Shown here: piece after piece, positions 16,581 through 24,817 of the stretch
How positions within the stretch are numbered: the first letter of the stretch is position 1
Layout of the letters: every line of letters starts with the position of its first letter
Assembly: GCA_965603515.1 (NCBI GenBank)
Contig: CBFDDH010000006.1
Span: 24,948-88,947 of the forward strand
Source: JAUVZL01 sp965603515
GTDB taxonomy: Bacteria; Hydrothermota; Tepidihabitantia; SM23-42
DNA: 64,000 nucleotides
Reading direction: 5' to 3'
Notes under the pieces: model-generated
What the model was told of the DNA's origin: nothing
Database searches by the model: none
Seen by the model: the letters and a program-made list of their open reading frames with translations, nothing else
Made by a program: the position numbers and the translations under genes

Positions 16581-16609
16581 TGTATAGAAATCCTATGGAT
16601 TTCTATACA
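16581..16609. terminator. perfect 13-bp hairpin after asd
   Basis: TGTATAGAAATCC, loop TAT, GGATTTCTATACA, beginning directly after the asd stop codon. There is no U run, so it could be an mRNA-stabilising or Rho-assisted structure rather than a classical terminator. Confidence 0.5.
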
Positions 16610-16745
16610 AATTCCAAATTCTCCCGCTTTGCGGGATCCACGATTTCCTTTATAATATGATCCGAAATGATAAATCGGGACAAATTCCAAATTCCAAACA
16701 AATCCTAAATCATAATTTTTCAAATTTAAAATACCTACTTCCATG
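16610..16745. repeat. AT-rich dispersed repeat
   Basis: This non-coding stretch contains a repeated CAAATTCCAAATTC block (16608 and 16681 onward), CAAATCCTAAATCATAA and a TCCCGC/GCGGGA hairpin at 16622-16636. The texture matches the AT-rich spacer before nrdR (about 54970-55060) and is typical of dispersed non-coding repeats in uncultured bacterial genomes. Confidence 0.45.
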
Positions 16746-16789
16746 AACTACGATCTTCTGCGGAAAAACAAAGCGCGTTTTGAGGGGAT

Positions 16790-17971
16790 ATGATCGTCAC
16801 TTGGTTTGGTTTCATAATTTCCCTTGGCGTTATACTGATCATCGCACGCAAAAACCTTCCCCTGGCATTATTTTGCGGCGCGGTTGTCTTAGGTATCTTT
16901 ACTATCCCTTTAGTATCGATCCCTTATAAGATCTTCGATACCCTAACTGATCCCTCAATCGTTCTGTTAGCACTCGCTATGGGTATTATTCCGATGATTG
17001 GTGGCGCAATGAACCAGAGCGGTCAAATAGATGATTTGGTGAACAATCTGCGCATTGGTAGAAAAGGTCTCATGGCTCTGTCTCCGGCGATCATGGGTTT
17101 GCTGCCGATGCCCGGCGGTGCCCTTCTCTCAGCACCGATTTTGGAAAAAGGTGGGGAAGGTGTGCCTGCGGATCTGAAAGTAGCTATCAATGATTGGTTC
17201 CGTCATCTATTTGTTATGATCTATCCTTTGAGTTCGGCACTCATTGCCTCGGCAAAAATATCAAATCTCAGTGTTTACACTGCGCTATTGTCTCTTTTGC
17301 CGACTTTTGCATTTGCTCTGGTTCTGGGGCATTTTTTCTTTGTGCGTAGAGTGCGCGGGACTATTGACTACTCGTCTCCTTTTTCCATGAAAAAACTGCT
17401 CATCCCTCTAGGCATTATTCTTGTTGCTCCGCTTCTTGATTTTGTGCTGAAGAAAGCACTCGCTCTACCAGTACAAGAAATCGCTACAGTCCTTGGTGTA
17501 TGCACAGCTCTTGCTTTTTCCTTGCTTGTCAGTAAAAGTAAACCTAACCTCTGGGCTATTGCCAAAAAGATGAAACCGTGGAATTTCACTTTGATAATCA
17601 TAGGCATGTTCATATTTCTGCACATTTTTCAAGCTTCTGATATCGCTAACTTGATCGCGACAATTCCTTTACCGATCGCGACCCTGAGTGTTGTCGCCGG
17701 TTTTATCCTCGGTTTTGCAACTGGTAGGGTTCTTTTGCCGGCTTCAATAATATTTCCAGTTTATTTGACAAGTGGTGCGATAACACCATTTGTTTTTGCG
17801 CTTATCTATACGAGCATTTTTTTCGGCTATGTGATTTCACCGGTTCATCCTTGTGTTTGCGTATCCCTTGAGTACTTCAATGTCTCGATGAAGAAGTTCT
17901 TTAAACTGATGATTCTGCCAACAAGCATTATTATTGTGATCGCCTTAGTGACCTCGATCATATTTTTCTAA
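16790..17971 (+). CDS. DUF401 family membrane protein, probable transporter
   Basis: A 393-aa polytopic protein with about ten membrane segments and the DUF401 hallmarks SPAIMGLLPMPGGALLSAP and GFATGRVLLPASI, plus FGYVISPVHPCVC near the end. The family belongs to the ion-transporter (citrate/arsenite permease-like) superfamily, but no substrate has been established to my knowledge. GAGGGG lies seven bases before ATG 16790. It follows asd after a repeat-containing spacer and has its own short unit, with the C39-type gene behind a separate promoter. Confidence 0.85.
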   Translation: MIVTWFGFIISLGVILIIARKNLPLALFCGAVVLGIFTIPLVSIPYKIFDTLTDPSIVLLALAMGIIPMIGGAMNQSGQIDDLVNNLRIGRKGLMALSPAIMGLLPMPGGALLSAPILEKGGEGVPADLKVAINDWFRHLFVMIYPLSSALIASAKISNLSVYTALLSLLPTFAFALVLGHFFFVRRVRGTIDYSSPFSMKKLLIPLGIILVAPLLDFVLKKALALPVQEIATVLGVCTALAFSLLVSKSKPNLWAIAKKMKPWNFTLIIIGMFIFLHIFQASDIANLIATIPLPIATLSVVAGFILGFATGRVLLPASIIFPVYLTSGAITPFVFALIYTSIFFGYVISPVHPCVCVSLEYFNVSMKKFFKLMILPTSIIIVIALVTSIIFF

Positions 17972-17987
17972 ATCGAATAACCATTCA

Positions 17988-18015
17988 TTGACACGCTGCT
18001 TCAAAAGTCTATAAT
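17988..18015 (+). promoter_or_regulatory. promoter of the C39-type secreted protein gene
   Basis: TTGACA (17988-17993), 16 bp, TATAAT (18010-18015). A short leader containing GGGAGG precedes ATG 18042. Confidence 0.87.
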
Positions 18016-18041
18016 AATTTAAATCCAGGGAGGTTAAAACG

Positions 18042-20366
18042 ATGAGTCTCTTCGTCCTATTATTATGCAGTTATTATTGCCCAGATGGTTATTTTCTTAA
18101 TCCCCACGTATTAGACGATTACATAGTCCTAACCGACAATCACTGTTCATCAATATATGAAATACACAATACAAAGATGACCAGGTTAATCACTGGACCG
18201 GGTTGTGGTAGATATTTTTCTTTATCACCGGATCGTGGTTTCATCGGTCTGAAAATAATAAAGGAAAACGGTCAGCAAATACCATCTCTGTACGATCGTT
18301 CATCTGAACAATTGATTGTGTTGCATGAACCGCAGTACCAGGTTGGACAGATCAGTTTTTCAAATGAGGGCACGATTGCTTTCACCATAGGTTCTGAATT
18401 ATTTGTGATGGAAAGTAAGGATTCAAGAAAATACGATCTTGGAACGTATGCAAACCTGGCACCTATTTCCCCTGATGGTAAATATGTAGTGTATAATGAC
18501 GACCAGGACCAGTTATGGCTCCTGGAGTTTGGGACTGGAGAAAAAACATGCATTACCAAGCAGGGAGAGGCCGGTTTCTTTTATCCTGAATGGTCGTCCA
18601 ATACTGAGCGTATCGTGTATTCAAGCCTCGATGGTGAACTCAATGTATTCGATTTATCAAACGGGCAGACCTATCATCTCGGCGTTGGTGCAAGTCCTTG
18701 CTGGTCAGCTGATGGGCAGTATGTAGTTTTTCATCGGATCGAAACTAATGGACATACCATAACTGGCGCTGATCTGTACCTTGCTAAGTATGATGCGAGT
18801 GAACAAGTACGATTAACATACACAGAATTAGTATTTGAGATGGATCCGGAATTCTATGATCATGACCAGAAGGTAAGTTATCATACGTTTGATCGTCGGG
18901 AAATTTGCATTGCCGAGTTCCAGAAGAAAATGCTGATGAATCATGAAATAGTTTATACTCTTGCCAGACCTATTAAGATGATTGATTTTGACCACCAGGC
19001 CTATCCACAGGCCAGAGATTCCATTGATGTGCCTTACCTTCATCAGGTCTATGATACCCCTGACTGGTTTAATGGACACTGGGCTTGCGCGCCAACAACC
19101 GCAATGATGGCTATTGCCTATTATAACAGACTACCGCAGTGGGATTGCTGGTGTTCTTCACCCTATGGTCACACCAGTCATTTTGGTCGATACCTGTGCG
19201 AGCTGTACCACTATCGAGAAATTGACTATACCTGGCAGGCGCAGGATCCAAGCGGCAATTGGGCACGTGGCGGATACGGTTATATGTGGTCTGGGACTAA
19301 TCGTCCTTATACGCATATGGCGCCATATTTAACTAATCATAATATGACTTCGTGGCGCGATGATTCGCCGACCTTTGCAGAAACAATAGCTGAGGTAAAT
19401 GCTGGTTACCCTTATGGTATGTGTGTTGGATTGACTGGGGCAGGTCATTTAGTCTTGGCAATCGGTCAAGTATTGAATTGGCACACGCTCATTTTTAATG
19501 ATCCATATGGTGATAAAAATACGGCTGGCTATCCAAGTTATGACGGCAAATATGCGCGCTATGATTGGCCAGGCTATAATAATGGTTATGAAAACCTTAA
19601 TAATGTCTACTGGTGCGTTGATGCACAAGGTTATTGGGAACCTGCGACTGATACTATTGTAGATGATCTTCAGTTTACTGATGGTTTTTATCTTCACACT
19701 GATCCACCGTCGTCCATGGTATACTGGCGCGATGTTCTAACCGGTTATAATGGGCATGCATGGTGGACCTATACTACCGCCGCAACGTATCAAGATACCT
19801 GCTATGCGGTCTGGACACCGGTCCTTACTGGGCTTGCTGATTATAATTTGTATGCCTATATTCCAGATAGCCATGCTAATGCAACAGAGGCGCGATATCA
19901 TATTAATACTTATGCAGGGAGTACCATGGTCATGATCGATCAGTCGAGCTACTCAGATGAATGGGCACTACTCGGTGTGTTTGGATTCATGGGCAACGCA
20001 TATGTACGTCTTGGAGATGCCACTGGTACCCAGGGTCAATATATTGCTTTTGATGCGCTGAAGTGGGAATTTTTAGGACCAGGCATTGATGAATCCGATG
20101 CATCGATTGAACCAGCGCTGGTCACCCTAGTCAGTAACCCGGTAATAGAATTTATCAGGCTCAATGTCAGGAGCAGCAGTTCAAGGATTGCTGTTATGCT
20201 ATACAATATAGCCGGGTGCTGTGTATATGATGCTGAAAAAGATATCTCTGCAGGTAATGCACAGGAAGTATTGATCGATGTCAGCCAGTTACCATCTGGT
20301 ATATACATTCTGAAGACTTTAATCAACGGTCGAGAAATCATCAGCAAGTGCGTTATCCTTAAGTGA
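18042..20366 (+). CDS. secreted multidomain C39-like peptidase with C-terminal sorting domain
   Basis: A 774-aa exported protein. Residues about 20-295 resemble TolB/WD40-type propeller repeats (LAPISPDGKYVVYND, YPEWSSNTERIVYSS, PCWSADGQYVVFHR). Residues about 325-540 match a C39-like papain-fold peptidase: VPYLHQVYDT, the nucleophile Cys near 349 in HWACAPTTAMMAIAYY and the His near 469 in GAGHLVLAIGQV, followed by NDPYGD. Residues about 555-690 match a golvesin/xanthan-lyase carbohydrate-binding-like domain (GDATGTQGQYIAFDALKWEF). The last 75 residues are a Por-type sorting domain (MLYNIAGCCVYDAEKD, LPSGIYILKT). Golvesin-like and C39 domains together suggest a secreted hydrolase. The propeller at the front is unusual. 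GGGAGG precedes ATG 18042. Confidence 0.82.
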   Translation: MSLFVLLLCSYYCPDGYFLNPHVLDDYIVLTDNHCSSIYEIHNTKMTRLITGPGCGRYFSLSPDRGFIGLKIIKENGQQIPSLYDRSSEQLIVLHEPQYQVGQISFSNEGTIAFTIGSELFVMESKDSRKYDLGTYANLAPISPDGKYVVYNDDQDQLWLLEFGTGEKTCITKQGEAGFFYPEWSSNTERIVYSSLDGELNVFDLSNGQTYHLGVGASPCWSADGQYVVFHRIETNGHTITGADLYLAKYDASEQVRLTYTELVFEMDPEFYDHDQKVSYHTFDRREICIAEFQKKMLMNHEIVYTLARPIKMIDFDHQAYPQARDSIDVPYLHQVYDTPDWFNGHWACAPTTAMMAIAYYNRLPQWDCWCSSPYGHTSHFGRYLCELYHYREIDYTWQAQDPSGNWARGGYGYMWSGTNRPYTHMAPYLTNHNMTSWRDDSPTFAETIAEVNAGYPYGMCVGLTGAGHLVLAIGQVLNWHTLIFNDPYGDKNTAGYPSYDGKYARYDWPGYNNGYENLNNVYWCVDAQGYWEPATDTIVDDLQFTDGFYLHTDPPSSMVYWRDVLTGYNGHAWWTYTTAATYQDTCYAVWTPVLTGLADYNLYAYIPDSHANATEARYHINTYAGSTMVMIDQSSYSDEWALLGVFGFMGNAYVRLGDATGTQGQYIAFDALKWEFLGPGIDESDASIEPALVTLVSNPVIEFIRLNVRSSSSRIAVMLYNIAGCCVYDAEKDISAGNAQEVLIDVSQLPSGIYILKTLINGREIISKCVILK

Positions 20367-20420
20367 AATAGATTTCGCTGATTTTATTTTCCACAGACTT
20401 TCCTTTAATACTCTCAGCTA

Positions 20421-20444
20421 TCATTTTGTCAATTGACAAAATGA
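20421..20444. promoter_or_regulatory. 24-bp perfect palindrome between convergent units
   Basis: The half-site TCATTTTGTCAA is followed immediately by its exact reverse complement. A further CAAAATGA copy follows at 20444-20451. It lies between the stop codon of the C39-type gene and the 3' end of tRNA-Asp, so it may be a bidirectional terminator stem or a protein-binding site. Confidence 0.4.
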
Positions 20445-20518
20445 CAAAATGAGGGTTTGGATGAAAAAGACTGTTTAGATAAAAAAGGGAGCCGATAAGA
20501 GTTATTCCATGAATAAAG

Positions 20519-20593
20519 CGGGGCCGACGAGAGTTGAACTCGCGACCTCCTGCGTGACAGGCAGGCGTTCTAACCAATCTGAACTACGACCCC
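20519..20593 (-). tRNA. tRNA-Asp (GTC)
   Basis: The minus strand folds as a cloverleaf: acceptor GGGGTCG pairs with CGGCCCC (one G-U), with discriminator G. The anticodon loop CTGTCAC reads GTC, and the T arm has GTTCAAC. CCA is not encoded. It is transcribed from TTGACT/TATAAT at 20617-20645. Confidence 0.95.
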
Positions 20594-20616
20594 ATATAGA
20601 TCAATAATAACAATTT

Positions 20617-20645
20617 ATTATAGCGTAAAAAAAAAGAGAAGTCAA
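20617..20645 (-). promoter_or_regulatory. promoter of tRNA-Asp
   Basis: On the minus strand TTGACT (20645-20640) and TATAAT (20622-20617) are separated by 17 bp, and the tRNA begins about 23 bases later. Confidence 0.75.
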
Positions 20646-20653
20646 TATCTTAG

Positions 20654-20681
20654 TTGACTTGGTGCGGTTTCATACTATACT
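20654..20681 (+). promoter_or_regulatory. leaderless promoter of the rhomboid gene
   Basis: TTGACT (20654-20659), 16 bp, TATACT (20676-20681), then seven bases to ATG 20689. It runs back to back with the tRNA-Asp promoter. Confidence 0.83.
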
Positions 20682-20688
20682 ATGACTG

Positions 20689-22095
20689 ATGTTTTTTCTC
20701 ATCCCTATCGGCAGTGAAGAGGGTGTAAGGCGCTTGCCATATTTCACCATCGGGTTGATCGCCCTCAATGCCATCATTTTTATGTTCACCAGCAGTGTGC
20801 AAAACAGACAGGAGCAGGAGCTTTTCAGGATCCATCAAGAGATGGAGGAAATCGAAATTAGGTACTTTTTTGATATTCTGGCACAGGATCCGAATGCGAT
20901 GCAAAATATAACACTTGATGAACAGCATGAACTGTTTTTAGGAAATGAAAATATCCGCTGGGAAGAAGATGATCATGAGGTGTGGCATGAGCTGTATAAT
21001 GAATATAAAATAAAATTCAGCAATGTCGTGTTCAATGAATTGGGTTTTACGCCCAAACATTTTGCCTTTTTCAAACTCTTCACGCACATGTTCGTTCATG
21101 CTAATTTTTTCCACCTTCTCTTCAATATGCTATTTTTATGGTTAGTCGGCTGCAATATCGAAGATACTTGGTCGTGGAAAGTATTCCTTGGTCTGTACTT
21201 GATTTCTGGAGTTATCGCGTGCCTGCTGCATACTGCGGTTTATTCTGCGAGCAATACACCTTTGGTCGGTGCGTCCGGTGCAATTGCCGGCATCATGGGT
21301 GCGTTTATGATACGGCACTACAAGACCAAGATCAGGTTCGCCTATTTCTTTTGGCTGATATTCGTGCCGCCGATCTTTGGCTCCTTTGCTATCTATGCTG
21401 GTATTGCCCTGCCCATCTGGTTTCTAATGCAGATAGTGAGTGCCAGGTGGAGTGTTGGGGTTGGCACTGCGTATTATGCACATATCGGTGGATTCATCTT
21501 CGGAGCTGCAGTCGGCATGGGGATGAAATTTCTCGGTATCGAAAAAAAATATGTGGCGCCTATGGTTGAAGATAGCTTTGAGAAATTAAAAATGTCTTCT
21601 CAGATGAAAGAAGTGTACAGGAAAATGGATATCAATGATACAGCAGGTGCCATGCCTTTACTTTTGGCTGTCTTGGATGAGGAACCCCGGAATTTCGATG
21701 CGCCCTTGATCCTCGCTCGCATCTATTATGAGAAAGGTCATCACGATGATGCAATGCTCATGTACAATAAGGCGCTCGATGTCGCCCTAATATCAGCAGA
21801 ATCAGATATTGTCTTATCTGTTTATGAAGAGTTACGTGAAAAAGGTCTTTTGCAGAAGATTACTGAGAAGAACCTGTATAACCTTGCTGCAGTTTTAGAT
21901 AGCAGTGCGAAATACAAAGACGCAGTGGAGACGTTTGGTGTATATGTGAAATTCTTTCCTCACGGCCAAGTAAGGGCAAAGGCATTATACCGCGTTTACC
22001 TTCTTTTTAAAAATAAGCTGGATAACCCAGCCATGGCGCAGAAAACCTATGTCTTTCTGAAAAAAGAATATCCTGATTTTCCAACAGCAGAATAG
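20689..22095 (+). CDS. rhomboid family intramembrane serine protease with C-terminal TPR region
   Basis: A 468-aa membrane protein. The first helix (YFTIGLIALNAIIFMF) is followed by an inserted, mostly soluble segment of about 90 residues before the rhomboid core, FTHMFVHANFFHLLFNMLFLWLVG. The catalytic Ser is near 196 in VGASGAIAGIMG, and the catalytic His is near 265 in AHIGGFIFG. After the membrane core, residues about 300-465 form TPR-like helical repeats (DAPLILARIYYEKGHHDDAM, YNKALDVA). Rhomboids cleave membrane proteins within the bilayer. Versions with TPR extensions exist, and the tail may recruit substrates. No ribosome site is present, since the start codon lies just after the -10 hexamer. 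Confidence 0.92.
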   Translation: MFFLIPIGSEEGVRRLPYFTIGLIALNAIIFMFTSSVQNRQEQELFRIHQEMEEIEIRYFFDILAQDPNAMQNITLDEQHELFLGNENIRWEEDDHEVWHELYNEYKIKFSNVVFNELGFTPKHFAFFKLFTHMFVHANFFHLLFNMLFLWLVGCNIEDTWSWKVFLGLYLISGVIACLLHTAVYSASNTPLVGASGAIAGIMGAFMIRHYKTKIRFAYFFWLIFVPPIFGSFAIYAGIALPIWFLMQIVSARWSVGVGTAYYAHIGGFIFGAAVGMGMKFLGIEKKYVAPMVEDSFEKLKMSSQMKEVYRKMDINDTAGAMPLLLAVLDEEPRNFDAPLILARIYYEKGHHDDAMLMYNKALDVALISAESDIVLSVYEELREKGLLQKITEKNLYNLAAVLDSSAKYKDAVETFGVYVKFFPHGQVRAKALYRVYLLFKNKLDNPAMAQKTYVFLKKEYPDFPTAE

Positions 22096-22115
22096 CAATC
22101 AATCACTCAATCGCA

Positions 22116-22143
22116 TTGACTCCTGAGCGATAATGAATATATT
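22116..22143 (+). promoter_or_regulatory. leaderless promoter of the Cys-rich protein gene
   Basis: TTGACT (22116-22121), 16 bp, TATATT (22138-22143), then five bases to ATG 22149. Confidence 0.68.
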
Positions 22144-22148
22144 TACCA

Positions 22149-22808
22149 ATGGCAGATAAGAAACACAAACCTTCACCCTATAATTATTGCGATTATCGTT
22201 GTGAATGCTGTGATGAAAAAGATGATTGTCGGGTTTATAAAGATAACGCGGAACGTGTGCTGCAACACTATTTGAAAGGTGAGAATCCTGATGACCCTGA
22301 GATTTTCCTGAAAGATTTGCACAATATCTTTGCTGAAACCAAAAGCATGATCAAAGATATGGCAAAGAAGCAGGGTATTGAAATAGATACTTCATCTGGT
22401 GATGAAATACCTGAGGTTAATCCGGAAGAATACACTATCTATTGCATTGCGCATGAGTATTTTATGGAAGCGAGCAGTTTCATAAAAGAATTACAGCCAC
22501 CTGGTATACCTAAATCAATTGAGGAAGACTTCTCTGATCTTGTCTGGTATCACACACTCATTGCTGCCAAGTCAGGCAGATTAGTATCAGGTTTTATCGA
22601 CGACTTCTTTGATGACGAAATTCAGGAAATGGAAGAAAAAGGGACTCTTAAAGTGATTGCCAAGGGCATTGACTTGTCTAAAAAAGCCCTGCAAAATATG
22701 CTCAATGAATTACCTGATCATTTGCCACAAATCGCCGATTTGATGGCTTTGCTTAAAAGATTAGAAGATATAATAAAGACCGATATCCACCAGAAAGTAG
22801 CAGAGTAA
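22149..22808 (+). CDS. cysteine-cluster helical protein of unknown function
   Basis: A 219-aa cytoplasmic protein with no signal peptide. Five cysteines cluster at residues 14, 18, 20, 21 and 27 (YCDYRCECCDEKDDC), a spacing that could hold zinc or an iron-sulfur cluster. The remainder is predicted helical and acidic, with no family I recognise (SFIKELQPPGIPKSIEEDFS, VSGFIDDFFDDEIQEMEEKG). It is a single-gene unit with a leaderless promoter between the rhomboid and tilS units. A DUF-type metal-binding protein is likely. The short Cys4 protein at 38865 is a different sequence. Confidence 0.65.
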   Translation: MADKKHKPSPYNYCDYRCECCDEKDDCRVYKDNAERVLQHYLKGENPDDPEIFLKDLHNIFAETKSMIKDMAKKQGIEIDTSSGDEIPEVNPEEYTIYCIAHEYFMEASSFIKELQPPGIPKSIEEDFSDLVWYHTLIAAKSGRLVSGFIDDFFDDEIQEMEEKGTLKVIAKGIDLSKKALQNMLNELPDHLPQIADLMALLKRLEDIIKTDIHQKVAE

Positions 22809-22860
22809 CACTCCAATCTATACTAAAAAGCAACAATGTCAAAACTATGTCCAGATTTTT

Positions 22861-22900
22861 CCCTCTCCCTTGAAGGGAGAGGGTAGGGGTGAGGGTGAGA
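22861..22900. repeat. REP-like hairpin
   Basis: CCCTCTCCCT, loop TGA, AGGGAGAGGG is a perfect 10-bp stem, followed by GTAGGGGTGAGGGTGA. This C/G-rich element is a widespread intergenic repeat in bacteria. It stands out from the AT-rich spacer and may act at the mRNA 3' end. Confidence 0.6.
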
Positions 22901-22920
22901 AAACGTCACCCGCATTATCA

Positions 22921-22948
22921 TTGTAATCCCCGCGATTTTGTGTATAAT
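22921..22948 (+). promoter_or_regulatory. leaderless promoter of tilS-hpt-ftsH-folE
   Basis: TTGTAA (22921-22926), 16 bp, TATAAT (22943-22948), then five bases to GTG 22954. Confidence 0.72.
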
Positions 22949-22953
22949 TGACC

Positions 22954-24324
22954 GTGAAGATTGATATCACAAAGAAAATACTCGATACAGTTCAAAATAC
23001 TGACCAGAAATACAATATGTTCAAGGACGGGAAAAGGGTAGTCATTGCGTTTTCTTCTGGTCCGGATTCTGTTTGTCTTCTTGACACGCTGTTCAATCTT
23101 TACCATGATAAGATAGATTTCCACCTTGTTTATGTAAACCATGGGTTACGACCCCAGGAATATTTAAGCAAAGAAGAGGAGCTAACAAAGAAATATGCCC
23201 TGAAATATAATATTAAGTATAAGATAATCCCTCTCAAAGTTTCAAGAACAAATCTTGGCAGCGAAGGAACAGCACGTCAAATGCGCCACAAGGCATTATG
23301 TAAATACCTGAGGAGAATCAATGGACAAGTAATTGCGCTTGGTCATAACCTTGATGATGTTGTCGAGACGTTTTTCATGAACTTGATCAGAGGCAGTGGT
23401 GCGCGGGGGTTGAGATCAATCCCGGCAAAGCGCCAACCATTTGTCAGGCCGCTAATAGATTTAAAAAAAACCGAGATTATTAAATACTTGAGAAATAAGA
23501 GGCTAGATTATTCTTTGGATGAGACAAATCAGATTTTAGATTATCGCCGTAATCTGCTAAGACATAAGATTATACCAAAATTCCTCAAGATTAATCCAGA
23601 ATTGCACCGGGTCATTGAGCGAACCATCGCTATAATCAGACAGGATGATGATTTTCTTGAAGGACAAGCTCGTAAGGCGTACGAAAAGGTGGCGGAGCGA
23701 AAATCTGGTCACATTTCACTTGACACAAAGAAATTATTGAAGTATAATCCAGCTGTCCAAAACAGGGTGGTAATGAAAACAGTAAAAGACCTGCATGGTG
23801 TCCTTGAAGGCTTTGAAAGTAAACATATTGCGCAAATACTAGGTCTAAACAATAAAGAGAGCGGCAAAAAGATACATCTGCCCAAAAAACTGTATGCGCA
23901 GAGAGAATATAATAAGGTGATTGTTGGATTTCCAAAGTTGCGCAAACAGATTGAGATAGCCGTGGATACAGAAAGAGATTTCTTGGTCATCGGTAATCTT
24001 CTTGTTAAGATACGCACCGAGACAGAATTTGATTTGAGTAAATTAAAGCCGGATTGTGAGGTTTTTGACCTGGATGGGCTTGAGCCGCCACTGCTGATAA
24101 GGAGCAAGAGGGATGGAGATTTTATTGTAACAAAGATTGGCAGGAAAAAGGTCAAAAATATTTTCCAGGATCGTAAAACACCTTTGCACCAGCGAAAAGA
24201 AATAATGATGCTGTGTGACAAAACAGGTATCCTTTGGGTAATTGGCATAACACGTTCTTCCCGAGCTTTTATCAGGAAGAGCACAAAGAAGATATTGGTG
24301 GTGAGTTTTGCACATTCTACTTAA
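22954..24324 (+). CDS. tilS: tRNA(Ile)-lysidine synthase
   Basis: Adds lysine to C34 of tRNA-Ile(CAU) so it reads AUA. The 456-aa protein has the PP-loop ATPase start VVIAFSSGPDSVCLL, where the usual SGGxDS reads SSGPDS. The family motifs HGLRPQE, EGTARQMRHKAL, LGHNLDDVVETFFMNL and NLIRGSGARGLRSIP are intact, and so is the C-terminal TilS domain (RSKRDGDFIVTKIGRKKVKNIFQDRKTPLHQR). GTG 22954 is preferred because it lies five bases after TATAAT. TTG 22948 falls inside the -10. It begins an operon tilS-hpt-ftsH-folE, an order conserved widely in bacteria. Confidence 0.95.
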   Translation: MKIDITKKILDTVQNTDQKYNMFKDGKRVVIAFSSGPDSVCLLDTLFNLYHDKIDFHLVYVNHGLRPQEYLSKEEELTKKYALKYNIKYKIIPLKVSRTNLGSEGTARQMRHKALCKYLRRINGQVIALGHNLDDVVETFFMNLIRGSGARGLRSIPAKRQPFVRPLIDLKKTEIIKYLRNKRLDYSLDETNQILDYRRNLLRHKIIPKFLKINPELHRVIERTIAIIRQDDDFLEGQARKAYEKVAERKSGHISLDTKKLLKYNPAVQNRVVMKTVKDLHGVLEGFESKHIAQILGLNNKESGKKIHLPKKLYAQREYNKVIVGFPKLRKQIEIAVDTERDFLVIGNLLVKIRTETEFDLSKLKPDCEVFDLDGLEPPLLIRSKRDGDFIVTKIGRKKVKNIFQDRKTPLHQRKEIMMLCDKTGILWVIGITRSSRAFIRKSTKKILVVSFAHST

Positions 24325-24817
24325 GCAAGAAACTATTTTGCGGAAAGTGCAAGAGATCGGTCAGAGAATAAACGATGACTACCAAAATAAAAACCCGGTT
24401 ATCATTGGCGTTTTGAAAGGATCTTTTATGTTCTTGTCTGATATACTAAAAGCTGTGAATATTCCAGTTGAGGTTGATTTTGTGTCGGTCTCGAGTTATA
24501 ATGGAAAGGAATCAAGCGGTGAAGTGGAACTGGTGCAGGATATTTCGTCTGATATCACAGACCGTGATATAATAATAGTCGAGGATGTAGTCGACACCGG
24601 TCGTACCCTCAGATTCCTGCTCGACCGTTTTAGCGTATTGAAACCACGCAGCGTGGCAGTATGTTCTCTGCTTAATAAGCAGGATGACCGTCAGGTCGAT
24701 ATCCATGTCACATATCTCGGTTTCAATATCCCCAGTGTTTTTGTTGTTGGTTATGGTCTTGATCAATCCAATAAGTATCGTAACCTAAATTTTATCGGAG
24801 TAGCAAATGGTAAGTAA
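24308..24817 (+). CDS. hpt: hypoxanthine phosphoribosyltransferase
   Basis: Salvages hypoxanthine or guanine to IMP or GMP with PRPP. The 169-aa protein has VIIGVLKGSFMFLSDI, VDFVSVSSYNGKESSGEV (flexible loop), the PRPP site IIVEDVVDTGRTL and VVGYGLDQSNKYRNL. It starts at TTG 24308, overlapping tilS by 17 bases. It ends 11 bases inside ftsH. tilS-hpt-ftsH is a classical gene order, supporting all three assignments. Confidence 0.95.
   Translation: MHILLKQETILRKVQEIGQRINDDYQNKNPVIIGVLKGSFMFLSDILKAVNIPVEVDFVSVSSYNGKESSGEVELVQDISSDITDRDIIIVEDVVDTGRTLRFLLDRFSVLKPRSVAVCSLLNKQDDRQVDIHVTYLGFNIPSVFVVGYGLDQSNKYRNLNFIGVANGK

Noticed and set aside
16232..16744. Minus-strand 170-codon frame across the end of asd
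   Set aside because: It is antisense to asd and starts in a repeat spacer, with no family match.
22990..23090. tilS PP-loop SSGPDS as evidence of loss of function
   Set aside because: All other TilS motifs and domains are intact, and the operon order is conserved. A single Gly to Ser change is not enough.
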